In this document: positions 52,547 to 61,064 of the stretch, one piece after another | How positions within the stretch are numbered: the first letter of the stretch is position 1 | How the letters are laid out: the number at the start of each line of letters is the position of its first letter | Assembly (NCBI RefSeq): GCF_016429215.1 | Contig: NZ_JAELUH010000031.1 | Coordinates: 1-61,163 of the forward strand | Direction: 5' to 3' | Source: Herbaspirillum sp. ASV7 | GTDB taxonomy: Bacteria > Pseudomonadota > Gammaproteobacteria > Burkholderiales > Burkholderiaceae_D | Length of the DNA stretch: 61,163 nt | The notes under the pieces: model-generated | Databases searched by the model: none | Told to the model about the DNA's origin: nothing | Seen by the model: only the letters and a program-made list of their open reading frames with translations | Made by a program: the position numbers and the translations under genes

Positions 52547-54094
52547 ATGGAAGAGATCCGCGAGACCACGATGCCCGACGCTACCGCCCTGCCCGACGAT
52601 GCCATCCGCTTTGGCCTCGACGACTTCCGCCGCATGATGGATGCCTTGCCCATGTGCATCATCCTGCATGACGCCCAGAGCAAGTCCATCCTCTGGGCCA
52701 ATCCCTCGGCCTGCAAGGTGCTGGGTTTCACGCTGGAGGAACTGCTGCCGCTGAAGGCGCCCGACATGAGCCGGCAGTCGCACGAGTACCGCCGCGAGAT
52801 CGGGCGCAAATGGCTGCACGATGCGGTACTGCACGGCACCAACATGGTGGAGTGGTGCTATCGCGCCAAGAACGGCGACGAGATCCTTTCCGAAGCCATC
52901 GCCACCCTGGTGCCGCTGGCCGAGCGCGATGTGATCATGGTGCAGTTCCGCGATATCGCCCGCGAGGAACAGATCCGCCGCGAGATGAAACGGCTGGAGA
53001 GCCGGCTCAAGGAATTCATGCAGGACTCCGACGAGGGCGTGGCGGTGCTGCGTGCCGATGGCGGCATCGACTATCTGAGCGACGCCGGACGCAAGCTGCT
53101 GGGGGTGCGGCCCGGGCAGCACCTGCCGAAGAACTTTCCCGAGCTCTGCCTGGCGGACTCGCGCGAGGAATTGCTGGAGCTGCTCACGCTGGCGCTGCCG
53201 GATGCGATCTCCTTCCCGCTACGCTACCAGATCGTGCGCAAGGATGGCGTGGTGCGCTGGCACCATGCGGTGTGCCGCTACATCGAGATCGAGAACGACC
53301 TCAAGGGCCACCTGCTGCACTTTCGCGACATCACCGACCAGGTCGAGGCCGAAGAAGCCCGGCGGCGCGACCAGGCCGCGCTGGAATACCTGGCGCGCCA
53401 CAATGCCATGGGCGAGATGGCCACCGCCATCGCCCACGAACTGTCGCAACCGCTGGCGGCGATCCGCAACTTCCTCGAAGGTTCGGTATTGCGTCTGAAA
53501 CAGATCGAGGCACTGCGCGAACAGACCGGCCAGATCGTCTGGGGACTGGAGAGTGCCGGACGCCAGGTCGATCACGCCGCCAGCATCATCAAGAGCGTGC
53601 GCGAATACGTGGTCAGGCTGGAGCAGAGCGAGACATTGATCGATCTCAACGAGGTGCTGGCGGAGGTGCGCTGGTTCATCGAGATGAAGGCCGTCGAGGG
53701 TCGCGTGCACCTGGAGATCGCGCCCTGCGCCGAGCCGGTGGTGGTCAGTTGCGAGAAGGTGCTGGTGGGCCAGGTGATCCTCAACCTGGCCTTCAATGCC
53801 ATCGAGGAGATGGGCGATTTCCCCGAGGGCGAGCGGCGCGTACGCATCAGCACGACCCGGGAGGCCGGGCTGGCACGGCTGACAGTGGCTGACGAGGGAC
53901 GCGGCATCGACGCCGGTCATCGCGAGCGGCTCTTCGATGGCTTCTTCTCCTCCAAGGTCGGCGGCAATGGTATCGGCCTGGCACTGTGCAAGAACATCAT
54001 CGCGCGCCATCGCGGCGATATCTGGGCGCAGCCGGGCACGCCACGCGGCACGCACTTCTGCTTCACGCTGCCGTTGGTCGAAAGCCACAACTAA
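52547..54094 (+). CDS. Soluble PAS-PAS histidine kinase
   Basis: The 515-residue protein has two PAS domains (about 20-130 and 145-262), HisKA with H297 (AIAHELSQPLAAIRNF) and HATPase (about 385-512; ILNLAFNAIEEMG, DEGRGIDAG, GGNGIGLALCKNII). There are no membrane helices, so it senses a cytoplasmic signal, in the manner of FixL-type kinases. It is divergent from iacA. Indole-acetate clusters of Paraburkholderia have a sensor kinase IacS with a response regulator; no response regulator is adjacent here. The start is uncertain: ATG 52571 or TTG 52523 are alternatives. Confidence 0.85.
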   Translation: MEEIRETTMPDATALPDDAIRFGLDDFRRMMDALPMCIILHDAQSKSILWANPSACKVLGFTLEELLPLKAPDMSRQSHEYRREIGRKWLHDAVLHGTNMVEWCYRAKNGDEILSEAIATLVPLAERDVIMVQFRDIAREEQIRREMKRLESRLKEFMQDSDEGVAVLRADGGIDYLSDAGRKLLGVRPGQHLPKNFPELCLADSREELLELLTLALPDAISFPLRYQIVRKDGVVRWHHAVCRYIEIENDLKGHLLHFRDITDQVEAEEARRRDQAALEYLARHNAMGEMATAIAHELSQPLAAIRNFLEGSVLRLKQIEALREQTGQIVWGLESAGRQVDHAASIIKSVREYVVRLEQSETLIDLNEVLAEVRWFIEMKAVEGRVHLEIAPCAEPVVVSCEKVLVGQVILNLAFNAIEEMGDFPEGERRVRISTTREAGLARLTVADEGRGIDAGHRERLFDGFFSSKVGGNGIGLALCKNIIARHRGDIWAQPGTPRGTHFCFTLPLVESHN

Positions 54095-54262
54095 AGATTC
54101 CTTTAATCCCGCGACGATGCGCGCCGGATTGGTGATCGCGCGCACCCGCGTGGTGCCGCCACGCATGAATGGCCCGCCAAAAGACGGATTCATGCACCGG
54201 ATTCGAGAATCGGCGACTTATCTGCGGCGCGCATGAATCGTACTTATCGTATCTATCCGCTG

Positions 54263-54276
54263 CATCAATTTGATCT
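54263..54276 (+). promoter_or_regulatory. 14-mer shared with the iacH promoter
   Basis: CATCAATTTGATCT, with the core dyad ATCAATTTGAT, lies 124 bases before the porin start. The identical 14-mer occurs at 56576-56589 upstream of iacH. It is a candidate site for the LysR regulator at 55567 or another common regulator. The rest of the 305-base gap 54095-54399 holds no gene that I can see. Confidence 0.6.
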
Positions 54277-54399
54277 GACGCAAACGTGCTTCCTATGATG
54301 GCCCCACATGACCTGACGTCATGCTCGCCATGCAGCCCATCGCAGGCTGCATCCAGACTGTATCTCAACAGACTGCACTATCACCGGGAGCCTTGTTTC

Positions 54400-55458
54400 A
54401 TGAAGAAGACACTACTGGCCGCCGCCCTCTTCGCGGCCGGCACCACCGTGGCACACGCACAGAGCACCGTGTCCATCTATGGCCTGATCGACCTGGGCCT
54501 GACCTATTACTCCAATGCCTTGAAGACCGGTGGTGGCGGCGCCTCGCTGCTGCGCATGGATAGTGGCATCGCGCAAGGCAGCCGCATCGGCTTCAAGGGG
54601 ACCGAAGACCTGGGCGGTGGCTTGAACGCCTTCTTCACCCTGGAGACCGGCTTCGGCGCCGACGATGGCAGCCTGGGCCAGGGCGGCCTGATCTTCGGCC
54701 GCCAATCCTTCGTCGGTATCGGCAGCCGCGACTGGGGTTCGGTGAGCGTGGGTCGCCAGTACGACTTCATGGCCAACCTGGGTGGCCAGTATGCGATGGG
54801 CGCGCTGTCGCCGGCCGGCTCCTTCGCCTGGGGCCTGCATGCCGACGCCGCCCATGCAGCGGCGCTGAACGACCACATCTATGCCGGTGACCGCACCAAC
54901 AATTCGCTCAAGTACACCAGCGCCAAGATGGGCGGGTTCAGCTTCGGTGCCATGTATGGCTTCGGCGAAGTCGCCGGCAACAACACCGCCGGCCGCACCC
55001 TCAGCGCCACCGGCCAGTACGACAGCGGCGCATTCTCCAGCGCGCTGGCCTATACCGACATCAAGGATGCCGTGGGCGCCTCGTCGACCCGCATGTATGG
55101 TCTCGGTGCGACCTACCAGCTGGGCGCCTTCAAGCCCTTCGGCGTGATCACCCAGGTCAAGAACACCGCCACCAGCGCCAAGGCCACCACCTATGAGCTG
55201 GGCACGGTCTATGCATTGACCGCGCTGTGGGATCTGTCGGCGGCCTACCAGTTCCAGAACCGCAACCAGGGCGTGGGCAATGCCCAGGCCTTCATCGCCA
55301 TGGCCGACTACAAGATCTCCAAGCGGACCGACCTCTATGTGGGCGCGGTCTATGACCGTGACAAGGGCTACAACGCCTATCCGGTCTTTGGTGGCGGCAT
55401 CCAGTCGTCCACCGGCAACCAGTCGGCCGTGCGCATGGGTATCCGCCATCGCTTCTGA
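54400..55458 (+). CDS. Outer-membrane porin
   Basis: The 352-residue protein has a signal peptide (1-21, ending VAHAQ), the STVSIYGLIDLGLTYY first strand, GTEDLGGGLNAFFTLETGFG, and ends in MGIRHRF with a terminal Phe. These mark a Burkholderia-type trimeric porin. It starts at ATG 54400, 9 bases after GGGAG. Its position between the two iac arms, and the promoter motif shared with iacH, suggest induction with the indole-acetate genes and a role in substrate entry. Confidence 0.92.
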   Translation: MKKTLLAAALFAAGTTVAHAQSTVSIYGLIDLGLTYYSNALKTGGGGASLLRMDSGIAQGSRIGFKGTEDLGGGLNAFFTLETGFGADDGSLGQGGLIFGRQSFVGIGSRDWGSVSVGRQYDFMANLGGQYAMGALSPAGSFAWGLHADAAHAAALNDHIYAGDRTNNSLKYTSAKMGGFSFGAMYGFGEVAGNNTAGRTLSATGQYDSGAFSSALAYTDIKDAVGASSTRMYGLGATYQLGAFKPFGVITQVKNTATSAKATTYELGTVYALTALWDLSAAYQFQNRNQGVGNAQAFIAMADYKISKRTDLYVGAVYDRDKGYNAYPVFGGGIQSSTGNQSAVRMGIRHRF

Positions 55459-55479
55459 GCGGCGGCGAGTTCTTGAGGA

Positions 55480-55548
55480 GGAGGGAGCGTGGCCGACATC
55501 CTGCGCTCCCTCCGGCAAGCAGCAAGGCGGCCCGTCGCGAGACGGGCC
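55480..55548. terminator. Two hairpins ending porin and LysR transcription
   Basis: GGAGGGAGCG (55480-55489) pairs with CGCTCCCTCC (55504-55513). A second stem, GGCCCGTC/GACGGGCC with a GCGA loop (55529-55548), follows and is succeeded by TTCT. They lie between the convergent porin and LysR genes. The first lacks a T-tract; the second is the better terminator candidate. Confidence 0.55.
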
Positions 55549-55566
55549 TTCTGCATTGGAGGCCGG

Positions 55567-56496
55567 CTAGCTGCTGCGCCCGTACTGCTGCAGCAGGTCG
55601 ATGACGATCTGGCGCAGCCAGGTATTGCCGGCGTCGTTGTCGAAGGCCTGGTGCCAGTGCAGCGTGATGTCCACGGCCGGGATGCGCACCGGCAGTTGAT
55701 AAGACAGGAAGACCCCGGGATGCTCACCCAGGAACAGCTTGGCGATGCGCGCCGGTACCGTGGCCACCAGGTCGGACTTGCCGAGGATGCGCGGCAGCAC
55801 CGTGAAGTGCGGAATGCACAGGCTGATCTTGCGCTGCACGCCCAGGGTACGGAAGGAGTTTTCGACCTGATGGTGACTGCTCTCGGCGGACTCCACCAGC
55901 ACGTGCGAGAGCGCCAGGAATTCATCGAGCTCCAGGTGGCTGCGCTGCGGCAGGCCATCGCGCTTGCGCATCATGCAGACATAGGTTTCGCGAAACAGCA
56001 GTTCATGACAGGTCACCGCCTGCAAGGCCGGCAGGTTGCCGAAGGCGAAGTCGAGCTGGCCGGTGCGCAGGGCTTCTTCCAGATGCGCGGGCGGCACCTG
56101 CTCCACCTGCAGGCGGGTGTGCGGGGCTTGCTCGGTGAGGATTTCGCACAGGTGCGGCAGGAACATCATCTCGGCCACGTCCGTCATCGAGGCGCGGAAG
56201 ACGCGCGTACTGGCCGCCGGGTCGAAGCGCTCGGTGTAGCGCAGCGCATCCTGCACCGCCTGCAGGGCGCGATTGATGGGCTTGGACAGCTCCAGCGCGG
56301 CCGGGGTGGGCTGCATGCCCTCCTTGGTACGGATGAACAGCGGGTCGTCGAAGATCTGCCGCAACCGGCCCAGGGCATAGCTCACTGCCGGCTGCGACAG
56401 GTGCAGGCGGTTGCCCGCCAGCGTCAGGCTGCGTTCGTCGGCGATGGCCTGGAAGACGCGCAGCAGGTTCAGGTCCATGTTGTTGAAGGTGGCCAT
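55567..56496 (-). CDS. LysR-family regulator of the indole-acetate region
   Basis: The 309-residue protein has the NodD/PcaQ-like HTH start MDLNLLRVFQAIADERSLTLAGNRLHLSQPAVSYALGRLRQ (about residues 7-60) and an effector domain (about 90-300). It is divergent from iacH-iacC-iacD, with inverted repeats in between. Paraburkholderia indole-acetate clusters carry a LysR regulator (IacR1), which fits this position. I start it at ATG 56496 with GGGAA upstream; the longer frame is intergenic. Confidence 0.88.
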   Translation of the reverse strand: MATFNNMDLNLLRVFQAIADERSLTLAGNRLHLSQPAVSYALGRLRQIFDDPLFIRTKEGMQPTPAALELSKPINRALQAVQDALRYTERFDPAASTRVFRASMTDVAEMMFLPHLCEILTEQAPHTRLQVEQVPPAHLEEALRTGQLDFAFGNLPALQAVTCHELLFRETYVCMMRKRDGLPQRSHLELDEFLALSHVLVESAESSHHQVENSFRTLGVQRKISLCIPHFTVLPRILGKSDLVATVPARIAKLFLGEHPGVFLSYQLPVRIPAVDITLHWHQAFDNDAGNTWLRQIVIDLLQQYGRSS

Positions 56497-56537
56497 TGCA
56501 GTTCCCGATAGGTGAGCACAGGCGGCAGAGAGGATGA

Positions 56538-56589
56538 AGATCAAAATCCATCCCACTTATTGGAAAAATATTTTACATCAATTTGATCT
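56538..56589. promoter_or_regulatory. Inverted repeats in the LysR / iacH divergent promoter
   Basis: AGATCAAAAT (56538-56547) and AATTTGATCT (56580-56589) form an interrupted inverted repeat with one mismatch, 42 bp from start to start. The right arm belongs to the 14-mer CATCAATTTGATCT also found before the porin. The stretch is AT-rich, so it probably also holds the promoters. Confidence 0.6.
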
Positions 56590-56708
56590 ATTTTAATGCG
56601 ACTTCTAAAATGCCTGACATCAACCAAGAAAGCAGCCAGGCAAATCGCCTGCATCCAGCGCCCGTATTGGACTTTCACCCCGCAAGGCAACCTTTGGACG
56701 GATGCACC

Positions 56709-56834
56709 ATGACACCTGAGCCCAGCCTCTCCCTGCCACGCCCCCAGCCGGCCCCGCGCAAGCGGACCGGCGCCGCCGCTGCCGATGCGCTGCGCATGCA
56801 AGCCCGCATCGCCTGCCTGGGAGCCGCAGGATGA
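56709..56834 (+). CDS. Possible small ORF coupled to iacH (41 aa)
   Basis: An ORF of 41 codons starts at ATG 56709, and its TGA overlaps the iacH ATG as ATGA. The peptide is Pro/Ala/Arg-rich at first (PRPQPAPRKR) and then helical. A TTTGGA stretch precedes it. It could be a translationally coupled leader or a small protein. Codon usage matches the neighbours, but an ORF of this length can arise by chance in GC-rich DNA. Confidence 0.3.
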   Translation: MTPEPSLSLPRPQPAPRKRTGAAAADALRMQARIACLGAAG

Positions 56835-57988
56835 GCGAACGCACCGTCCCCGGCACCGGCAACGCCCTGCTCTCGCGCTTCCATCTGGGGGGCAGCGGCC
56901 CCACGGTCGCCATCAAGGATTGCATCGACATCGCCGGCCAGCCCACCTGTGGCGGCAGCGCCGCGCTGGCCGATGCGCCCCCGGCGGCAGCCCATGCGGA
57001 GGTCGTGGCACGGCTGCTGCAGGATGGCTGGCAGATCACCGCCCGCGCCAACATGCATGAACTCGCCTATGGCATGACCGGCATCAATGACTGGAACGGC
57101 ACCGCCGTGAACCCGCAGGATCCGGCGCGCATGACCGGTGGCTCCTCCAGCGGCTCGGCCTCGGCGGTTGGTGCCGGCCTGGTGGACCTGTCCATCGGCA
57201 GCGATACCGGCGGCTCGATCCGCCTGCCGGCCGCCTGCTGCGGTGTAGCCGGCTTCAAGCCCACGTTCGGCCGGGTCAGCCGCGCCGGCGCCTATCCGCA
57301 ACACAGCACGCTGGATTGCGTGGGCCCCTTCGCCCGCAGCATGGAGCTGATCATCAGCGCCATGGGCAGCATCGCGCCGGACTTCGATGTGGCCGCTGCA
57401 CGCGTGTCTGCCGCCACGGCCCGCGTGAAGCTGGTGACGGTGCAGGCCGATGCCGACATCGCTGCCGCCGTGCAGGCCGCCTTCGCCGCCAGTGGCTGGA
57501 GCGGCACGCCCTGGACAGCAGCGCACATGCAAGCCGCCTTCGAAGCCGGCATGACCCTCATCAACCGCGAGACCCACGCCGCCTTCGGCCATCTGCTGGG
57601 ACGCGGCAAGCTGGGCGCCGATATCGAGAAGCGCCTCTCGGCTGCCGCCGGCACCACCGATGCCGCCGTGGCCCATGCCGAAGAGGTGCGCGCCGCCTTC
57701 AGCGCCGAGGTCGATGCCGCCCTGGCCGACGCCGATGCGCTGCTGCTGCCCACCCTGCCCTCGCTGCCGCCGACACTGGAAGCCATCCGCCAGGGCGCCT
57801 CGGTGCTGACGCTCTCGTCACTGGTGCGCCCCTTCAACCTGTCGGGCCATCCGGCGCTGAGCATTCCGGTTCCCATCGCCGGCAGCCCGCTCAAGGCCGG
57901 CCTGCAGCTGGTGGGACGCAAGGGCGAGGACGAGCGCATCTGCGCGCTGGGTCTGCATCTCGAACAGCTACTGAAGACCGCGCGCTGA
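56831..57988 (+). CDS. iacH: Amidase-signature hydrolase, IacH-like
   Basis: The 385-residue protein has the amidase triad K29 (VAIKDCID), S105 (MTGGSSSGSA) and S129 (DTGGSIRLPA). It is shorter than typical amidases (450-500), like several AtzF/IacH relatives. In indole-acetate clusters the amidase-family IacH is thought to act after ring oxidation. Directly followed by the Rieske oxygenase genes it heads the plus-strand arm. The role is inferred from context; the triad shows it is probably an active hydrolase. Confidence 0.83.
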   Translation: MSERTVPGTGNALLSRFHLGGSGPTVAIKDCIDIAGQPTCGGSAALADAPPAAAHAEVVARLLQDGWQITARANMHELAYGMTGINDWNGTAVNPQDPARMTGGSSSGSASAVGAGLVDLSIGSDTGGSIRLPAACCGVAGFKPTFGRVSRAGAYPQHSTLDCVGPFARSMELIISAMGSIAPDFDVAAARVSAATARVKLVTVQADADIAAAVQAAFAASGWSGTPWTAAHMQAAFEAGMTLINRETHAAFGHLLGRGKLGADIEKRLSAAAGTTDAAVAHAEEVRAAFSAEVDAALADADALLLPTLPSLPPTLEAIRQGASVLTLSSLVRPFNLSGHPALSIPVPIAGSPLKAGLQLVGRKGEDERICALGLHLEQLLKTAR

Positions 57989-58062
57989 GTGCGCTCAAGA
58001 CAACACCCCGACGCCCGCCTCGAATCCACACTGACAACGACAGCAAGCCACTGGAGAATGCA

Positions 58063-59349
58063 ATGAACGCACCGCTACGCTTCCACCCGCGCAAGACCGA
58101 GTCATCCTATGCCGACCTGGTGCAGGATGCGATGGTCGATCCCTCGCTCTATACCGACCCGGCCATCTTCGAAGCCGAGATGGACAAGATCTTCTACAAG
58201 ACCTGGATCTGGGTCGGCCATGAGAGCGAGATCAAGAACCCGGGCGACTTCAAGACCGCCCAGATCGGCCGCCAGCCGGTCATCGTGGTGCGCGACAAGA
58301 CCGGCAAGATCAATGTGCTGGAAAACCGCTGCCGCCATCGCGGCGCCACCGTCTGCGAAAAGCACAAGGGCAATGCCACCGGCTTCACCTGCCCCTATCA
58401 CAGCTGGTCGTATGGCCTGGACGGCAAGCTGCGCGGCCTGCCCTATCCTGAAGGCTACGAAGACGTGGTCGAGAAGGCCGACCTGCCGCTGCAAAGCCTG
58501 CGCGTGGACAGCTACCACGGCATGATCTTCGCCTCCTTCAACCAGGAAGTGGAACCGCTGTCGGACTTCCTCGGCCATGCCAAGAAATGGATCGACCTGT
58601 TCATGAAGCAGGGTGCGGGCTTCCCCATCAAGGTGCAGGGCGAGCACAAGTTCAGCTTCCAGGGTAACTGGAAGATCCAGCTGGAGAACACCACTGACGG
58701 CTACCACTTCCCGGTGGTCCACAAGACCTTCCTGTCCTCGGTCGACGCCGAGACTTCGGAGATGCTCTCCTTCATGACCGACGACCAGTCCATCACCCGC
58801 TCGCTGGGCAATGGCCACAGCGTCATGATCATGGTGCCGGAACACGTGGACCTGGACGTGGACGACGGCAGTGAGCAACTGCAGGAGCGCTTCTCCCACG
58901 TCATCGATGAACTCTCCAAGACCATGCCGCCCGAACAGGTACGCCGCATCGTGCGCTCGCTGCACGGCGCCGGCTTCAACCTGAATCTGTTCCCCAATGT
59001 GGCGATGTCGATGTCCTTCTTCCGCGTGTTGCATCCGGTGTCGGTGAGCGAGACCCAGATCCGCCACGTCGCACTGGGCATGGATGGCGGCCCCGAGATC
59101 GCCAACCGTGAGCGCCTGCGCATCCACGAACACTTCCAGGGTCCGTTCGGCTTCGGCAGCCCCGACGACGCCGAAGCCTGGGAGCGCGTGCAGACCGGCT
59201 CGTACGCCGGTCGCAATGCACCGATCCTGGTCAACCGCGGCCTGAACCGCGAATGGGTGGACGACAACGGCGACAAGGTGTCGCACTCGACCGATGAAAC
59301 CGGCATGCGCGAAGCCTATGCCATGTGGAAAAAGATGATGGAGAAGTGA
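58063..59349 (+). CDS. iacC: Rieske ring-hydroxylating dioxygenase, large subunit (IacC-like)
   Basis: The 428-residue protein has the Rieske 2Fe-2S site C90, H92, C110, H113 (C-x-H-x17-C-x2-H) and the mononuclear iron site D212, H215, H220 (D-x2-H-x4-H). These are the marks of an active aromatic-ring oxygenase alpha subunit. GGAG lies 6 bases before ATG 58063. The longer frame upstream is out-of-frame iacH. The beta subunit follows after 5 bases. In the indole-acetate route it would dioxygenate 2-hydroxy- or oxo-indole-acetate on the way to catechol. Confidence 0.88.
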   Translation: MNAPLRFHPRKTESSYADLVQDAMVDPSLYTDPAIFEAEMDKIFYKTWIWVGHESEIKNPGDFKTAQIGRQPVIVVRDKTGKINVLENRCRHRGATVCEKHKGNATGFTCPYHSWSYGLDGKLRGLPYPEGYEDVVEKADLPLQSLRVDSYHGMIFASFNQEVEPLSDFLGHAKKWIDLFMKQGAGFPIKVQGEHKFSFQGNWKIQLENTTDGYHFPVVHKTFLSSVDAETSEMLSFMTDDQSITRSLGNGHSVMIMVPEHVDLDVDDGSEQLQERFSHVIDELSKTMPPEQVRRIVRSLHGAGFNLNLFPNVAMSMSFFRVLHPVSVSETQIRHVALGMDGGPEIANRERLRIHEHFQGPFGFGSPDDAEAWERVQTGSYAGRNAPILVNRGLNREWVDDNGDKVSHSTDETGMREAYAMWKKMMEK

Positions 59350-59354
59350 TCAAC

Positions 59355-59855
59355 ATGAGCCAACAAGACACCCTGCAAGGCATCCCCGATCAAATGGCCC
59401 GGGCCATCGCCTTCATCTGGAAAGAGGCCGAACTGCTGGACCGCAAGGACTACGCCACCTGGCAGACGCTGTGGAGCGACGATGGCTACTACGTGGTGCC
59501 GATCGACCAGGAGACCACCGATTTCGCGGCCACGCTGAACTACGCCTACGACAATGCCCACATGCGCAAGATCCGCATCGAGCGCCTGACCTCGGGTCAC
59601 GCGATGTCGGCGGTGGATGCCGCCGCCACCGTGCGCACGGTGTCGCGTTTCGTGCCGGTGCACCTGTCGGACGAGCTGGTGGAAATCAACTCGGCCCAGG
59701 TACTGATCGGCTACAAGCGCCAGCAGCACACGATGTTCGTGGCCAATGTCACGCACCGGCTGCGCTTCACACCCCAGGGACCGAAGATCGAGCAGAAGGT
59801 GATCCGCCTGATCAACTCGATGGATAGCCTGAACGCCCTGGGCTTCCTGCTGTAA
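59355..59855 (+). CDS. iacD: Ring-hydroxylating dioxygenase, small subunit (IacD-like)
   Basis: The 166-residue protein has the cone-shaped NTF2-like fold of oxygenase beta subunits (AIAFIWKEAELLDRKDYATWQTLWSDDGYYVVPID, then FVPVHLSDELVEINSAQVLIGYK). It has no metal ligands and serves a structural role in the alpha3beta3 hexamer. Its start lies 5 bases after the large-subunit stop, using GGAG inside that gene's last codons. Confidence 0.88.
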   Translation: MSQQDTLQGIPDQMARAIAFIWKEAELLDRKDYATWQTLWSDDGYYVVPIDQETTDFAATLNYAYDNAHMRKIRIERLTSGHAMSAVDAAATVRTVSRFVPVHLSDELVEINSAQVLIGYKRQQHTMFVANVTHRLRFTPQGPKIEQKVIRLINSMDSLNALGFLL

Positions 59856-59908
59856 GTCCGGACGTACATCGCACATCGTCTCCAGGTAACCGAGTATTGG
59901 CATTGAAC

Positions 59909-60868
59909 ATGAAACTGATCGTTGACCGTCTCACCGATGAAACCGGTGATATCCGTTCCTTCCGCCTGGTGCGTGCCGATGGCGCCCCGCTACCGGCCTA
60001 CGAGCCGGGGGCCCACATCGACATCACCGGGCCGACCGGGATCATGCGCCAATACTCGCTGTGCGGCCCGCTGGACGACCAGTGCGGCTACACCATCGCC
60101 GTCAAGCGCGAGCCGGCATCGCGGGGTGGCTCCGCTGCCCTGCATGATGCCGTGCAGGTGGGCATGGAACTGGAGGTGGGCGCGCCGCGCAACCTCTTTG
60201 CGCTGGACGCCAGTGCCCCTGAACACCTGCTCTTCGGCGCCGGCATCGGCGTCACTCCCCTGCTGGCGATGGCCTATCGCCTGTGGGCAGAACAAAAGCC
60301 TTTTACCTTGCACTACTTCGTGCGCGCCCGCGAGCATGCGGCCTTCGCCGAGCTGCTGGAGACGGCGCCATTTGCGGCACGCGTGCGTTTCCACTACGCG
60401 GTCATGCCGGCGCAGATGGAGCACTACCTGACGGCTTGCCTGGAAGCGGGCAGCAAGGAAGCACACGTCTATACCTGCGGCCCGGCGCCCTTCATGGACG
60501 CGGTGGTCAAGTGCGCCGCTGCCAGCCGCAGCGAAGATGCGATCCACCTGGAGCATTTCCAGGCCGCGCCTGCCGCTGCCGCCAGTGCTGGTGGTGGTGA
60601 TGGCGCCTTCGAAGTCAAGCTGGCCAGCTCGGGCAAGGTGGTGCAGATTCCGGTGGGCATTCCCATCGTCGATATCCTGGCGCGCGAGGGCATCGTCATC
60701 GACACCTCCTGCCGCGAAGGTATCTGCGGCACCTGCGTGGTGCCGCTGCTGGAGGGCGAGCCGGACCATCGCGACAATTGCCTGTCCAAGAAGGAGAAGG
60801 CGGCCAATGACCAGATCTGCACCTGCGTCTCACGCGCCAGGTCGGGGATGCTGGTGCTCGACCTTTGA
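59909..60868 (+). CDS. iacF: Phthalate-dioxygenase-type reductase (FMN, NADH, 2Fe-2S)
   Basis: The 319-residue protein has a flavin domain (RQYSLCG, about residues 46-52), an NAD domain (GAGIGVTPLLAMAYRL, VYTCGPAPFMDAV) and a C-terminal plant-type ferredoxin with C268, C273, C276 (SCREGICGTC). This is a class IA reductase that delivers electrons from NADH to the Rieske oxygenase. TTG 59897 is an alternative start with better AGGTAA spacing. The oxygenase subunits lie immediately upstream; the indole-acetate gene name is by context. Confidence 0.85.
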   Translation: MKLIVDRLTDETGDIRSFRLVRADGAPLPAYEPGAHIDITGPTGIMRQYSLCGPLDDQCGYTIAVKREPASRGGSAALHDAVQVGMELEVGAPRNLFALDASAPEHLLFGAGIGVTPLLAMAYRLWAEQKPFTLHYFVRAREHAAFAELLETAPFAARVRFHYAVMPAQMEHYLTACLEAGSKEAHVYTCGPAPFMDAVVKCAAASRSEDAIHLEHFQAAPAAAASAGGGDGAFEVKLASSGKVVQIPVGIPIVDILAREGIVIDTSCREGICGTCVVPLLEGEPDHRDNCLSKKEKAANDQICTCVSRARSGMLVLDL

Positions 60869-60890
60869 GACAAAACTAACACCATCTCCC

Positions 60891-60984
60891 CCGTTCGGAC
60901 TGAGTAGCGGCGTCACCGCGTATCGAAGGCGCAGAGGTAGTCGCGCCTTCGATACGCCGCTGCGCGGCTACTCAGCCCGAACGG
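60891..60984. repeat. REP pair, copy 5
   Basis: CCGTTCGGACTGAGTAG, a GCGGCG...CGC hairpin and GTATCGAAGGCGC form the left arm; GCGCCTTCGATACG, a CCGC/GCGG hairpin and CTACTCAGCCCGAACGG form the right. This is the most symmetric copy, just behind the reductase gene. Confidence 0.88.
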
Positions 60985-61018
60985 TTTTTCATGGTTCCCG
61001 GAAAGACGCTGGCGCTCA

Positions 61019-61064
61019 ACCTTTGAGACGGGACTGACTCCACCTCCCCCCGTTCGGACTGAGT
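61019..61064 (+). repeat. Direct repeat of 60861-60905, ending in a truncated REP (copy 6)
   Basis: The end of the reductase gene plus the start of the REP (60861-60905) recurs with a few changes at 61019-61064: ACCTTTGAGAC, a CTCCC run, then CCGTTCGGACTGAGT. The second copy stops at the adapter, so a sixth REP begins at 61050 and is cut off. The end of another coding frame (...LALNL, stop) may be present. Confidence 0.7.

Noticed and set aside
57316-58062. N-terminal extension of the Rieske large subunit
   Set aside because: The extension is iacH read out of frame (Arg/His-rich). ATG 58063 has a good ribosome site and gives the normal family length.
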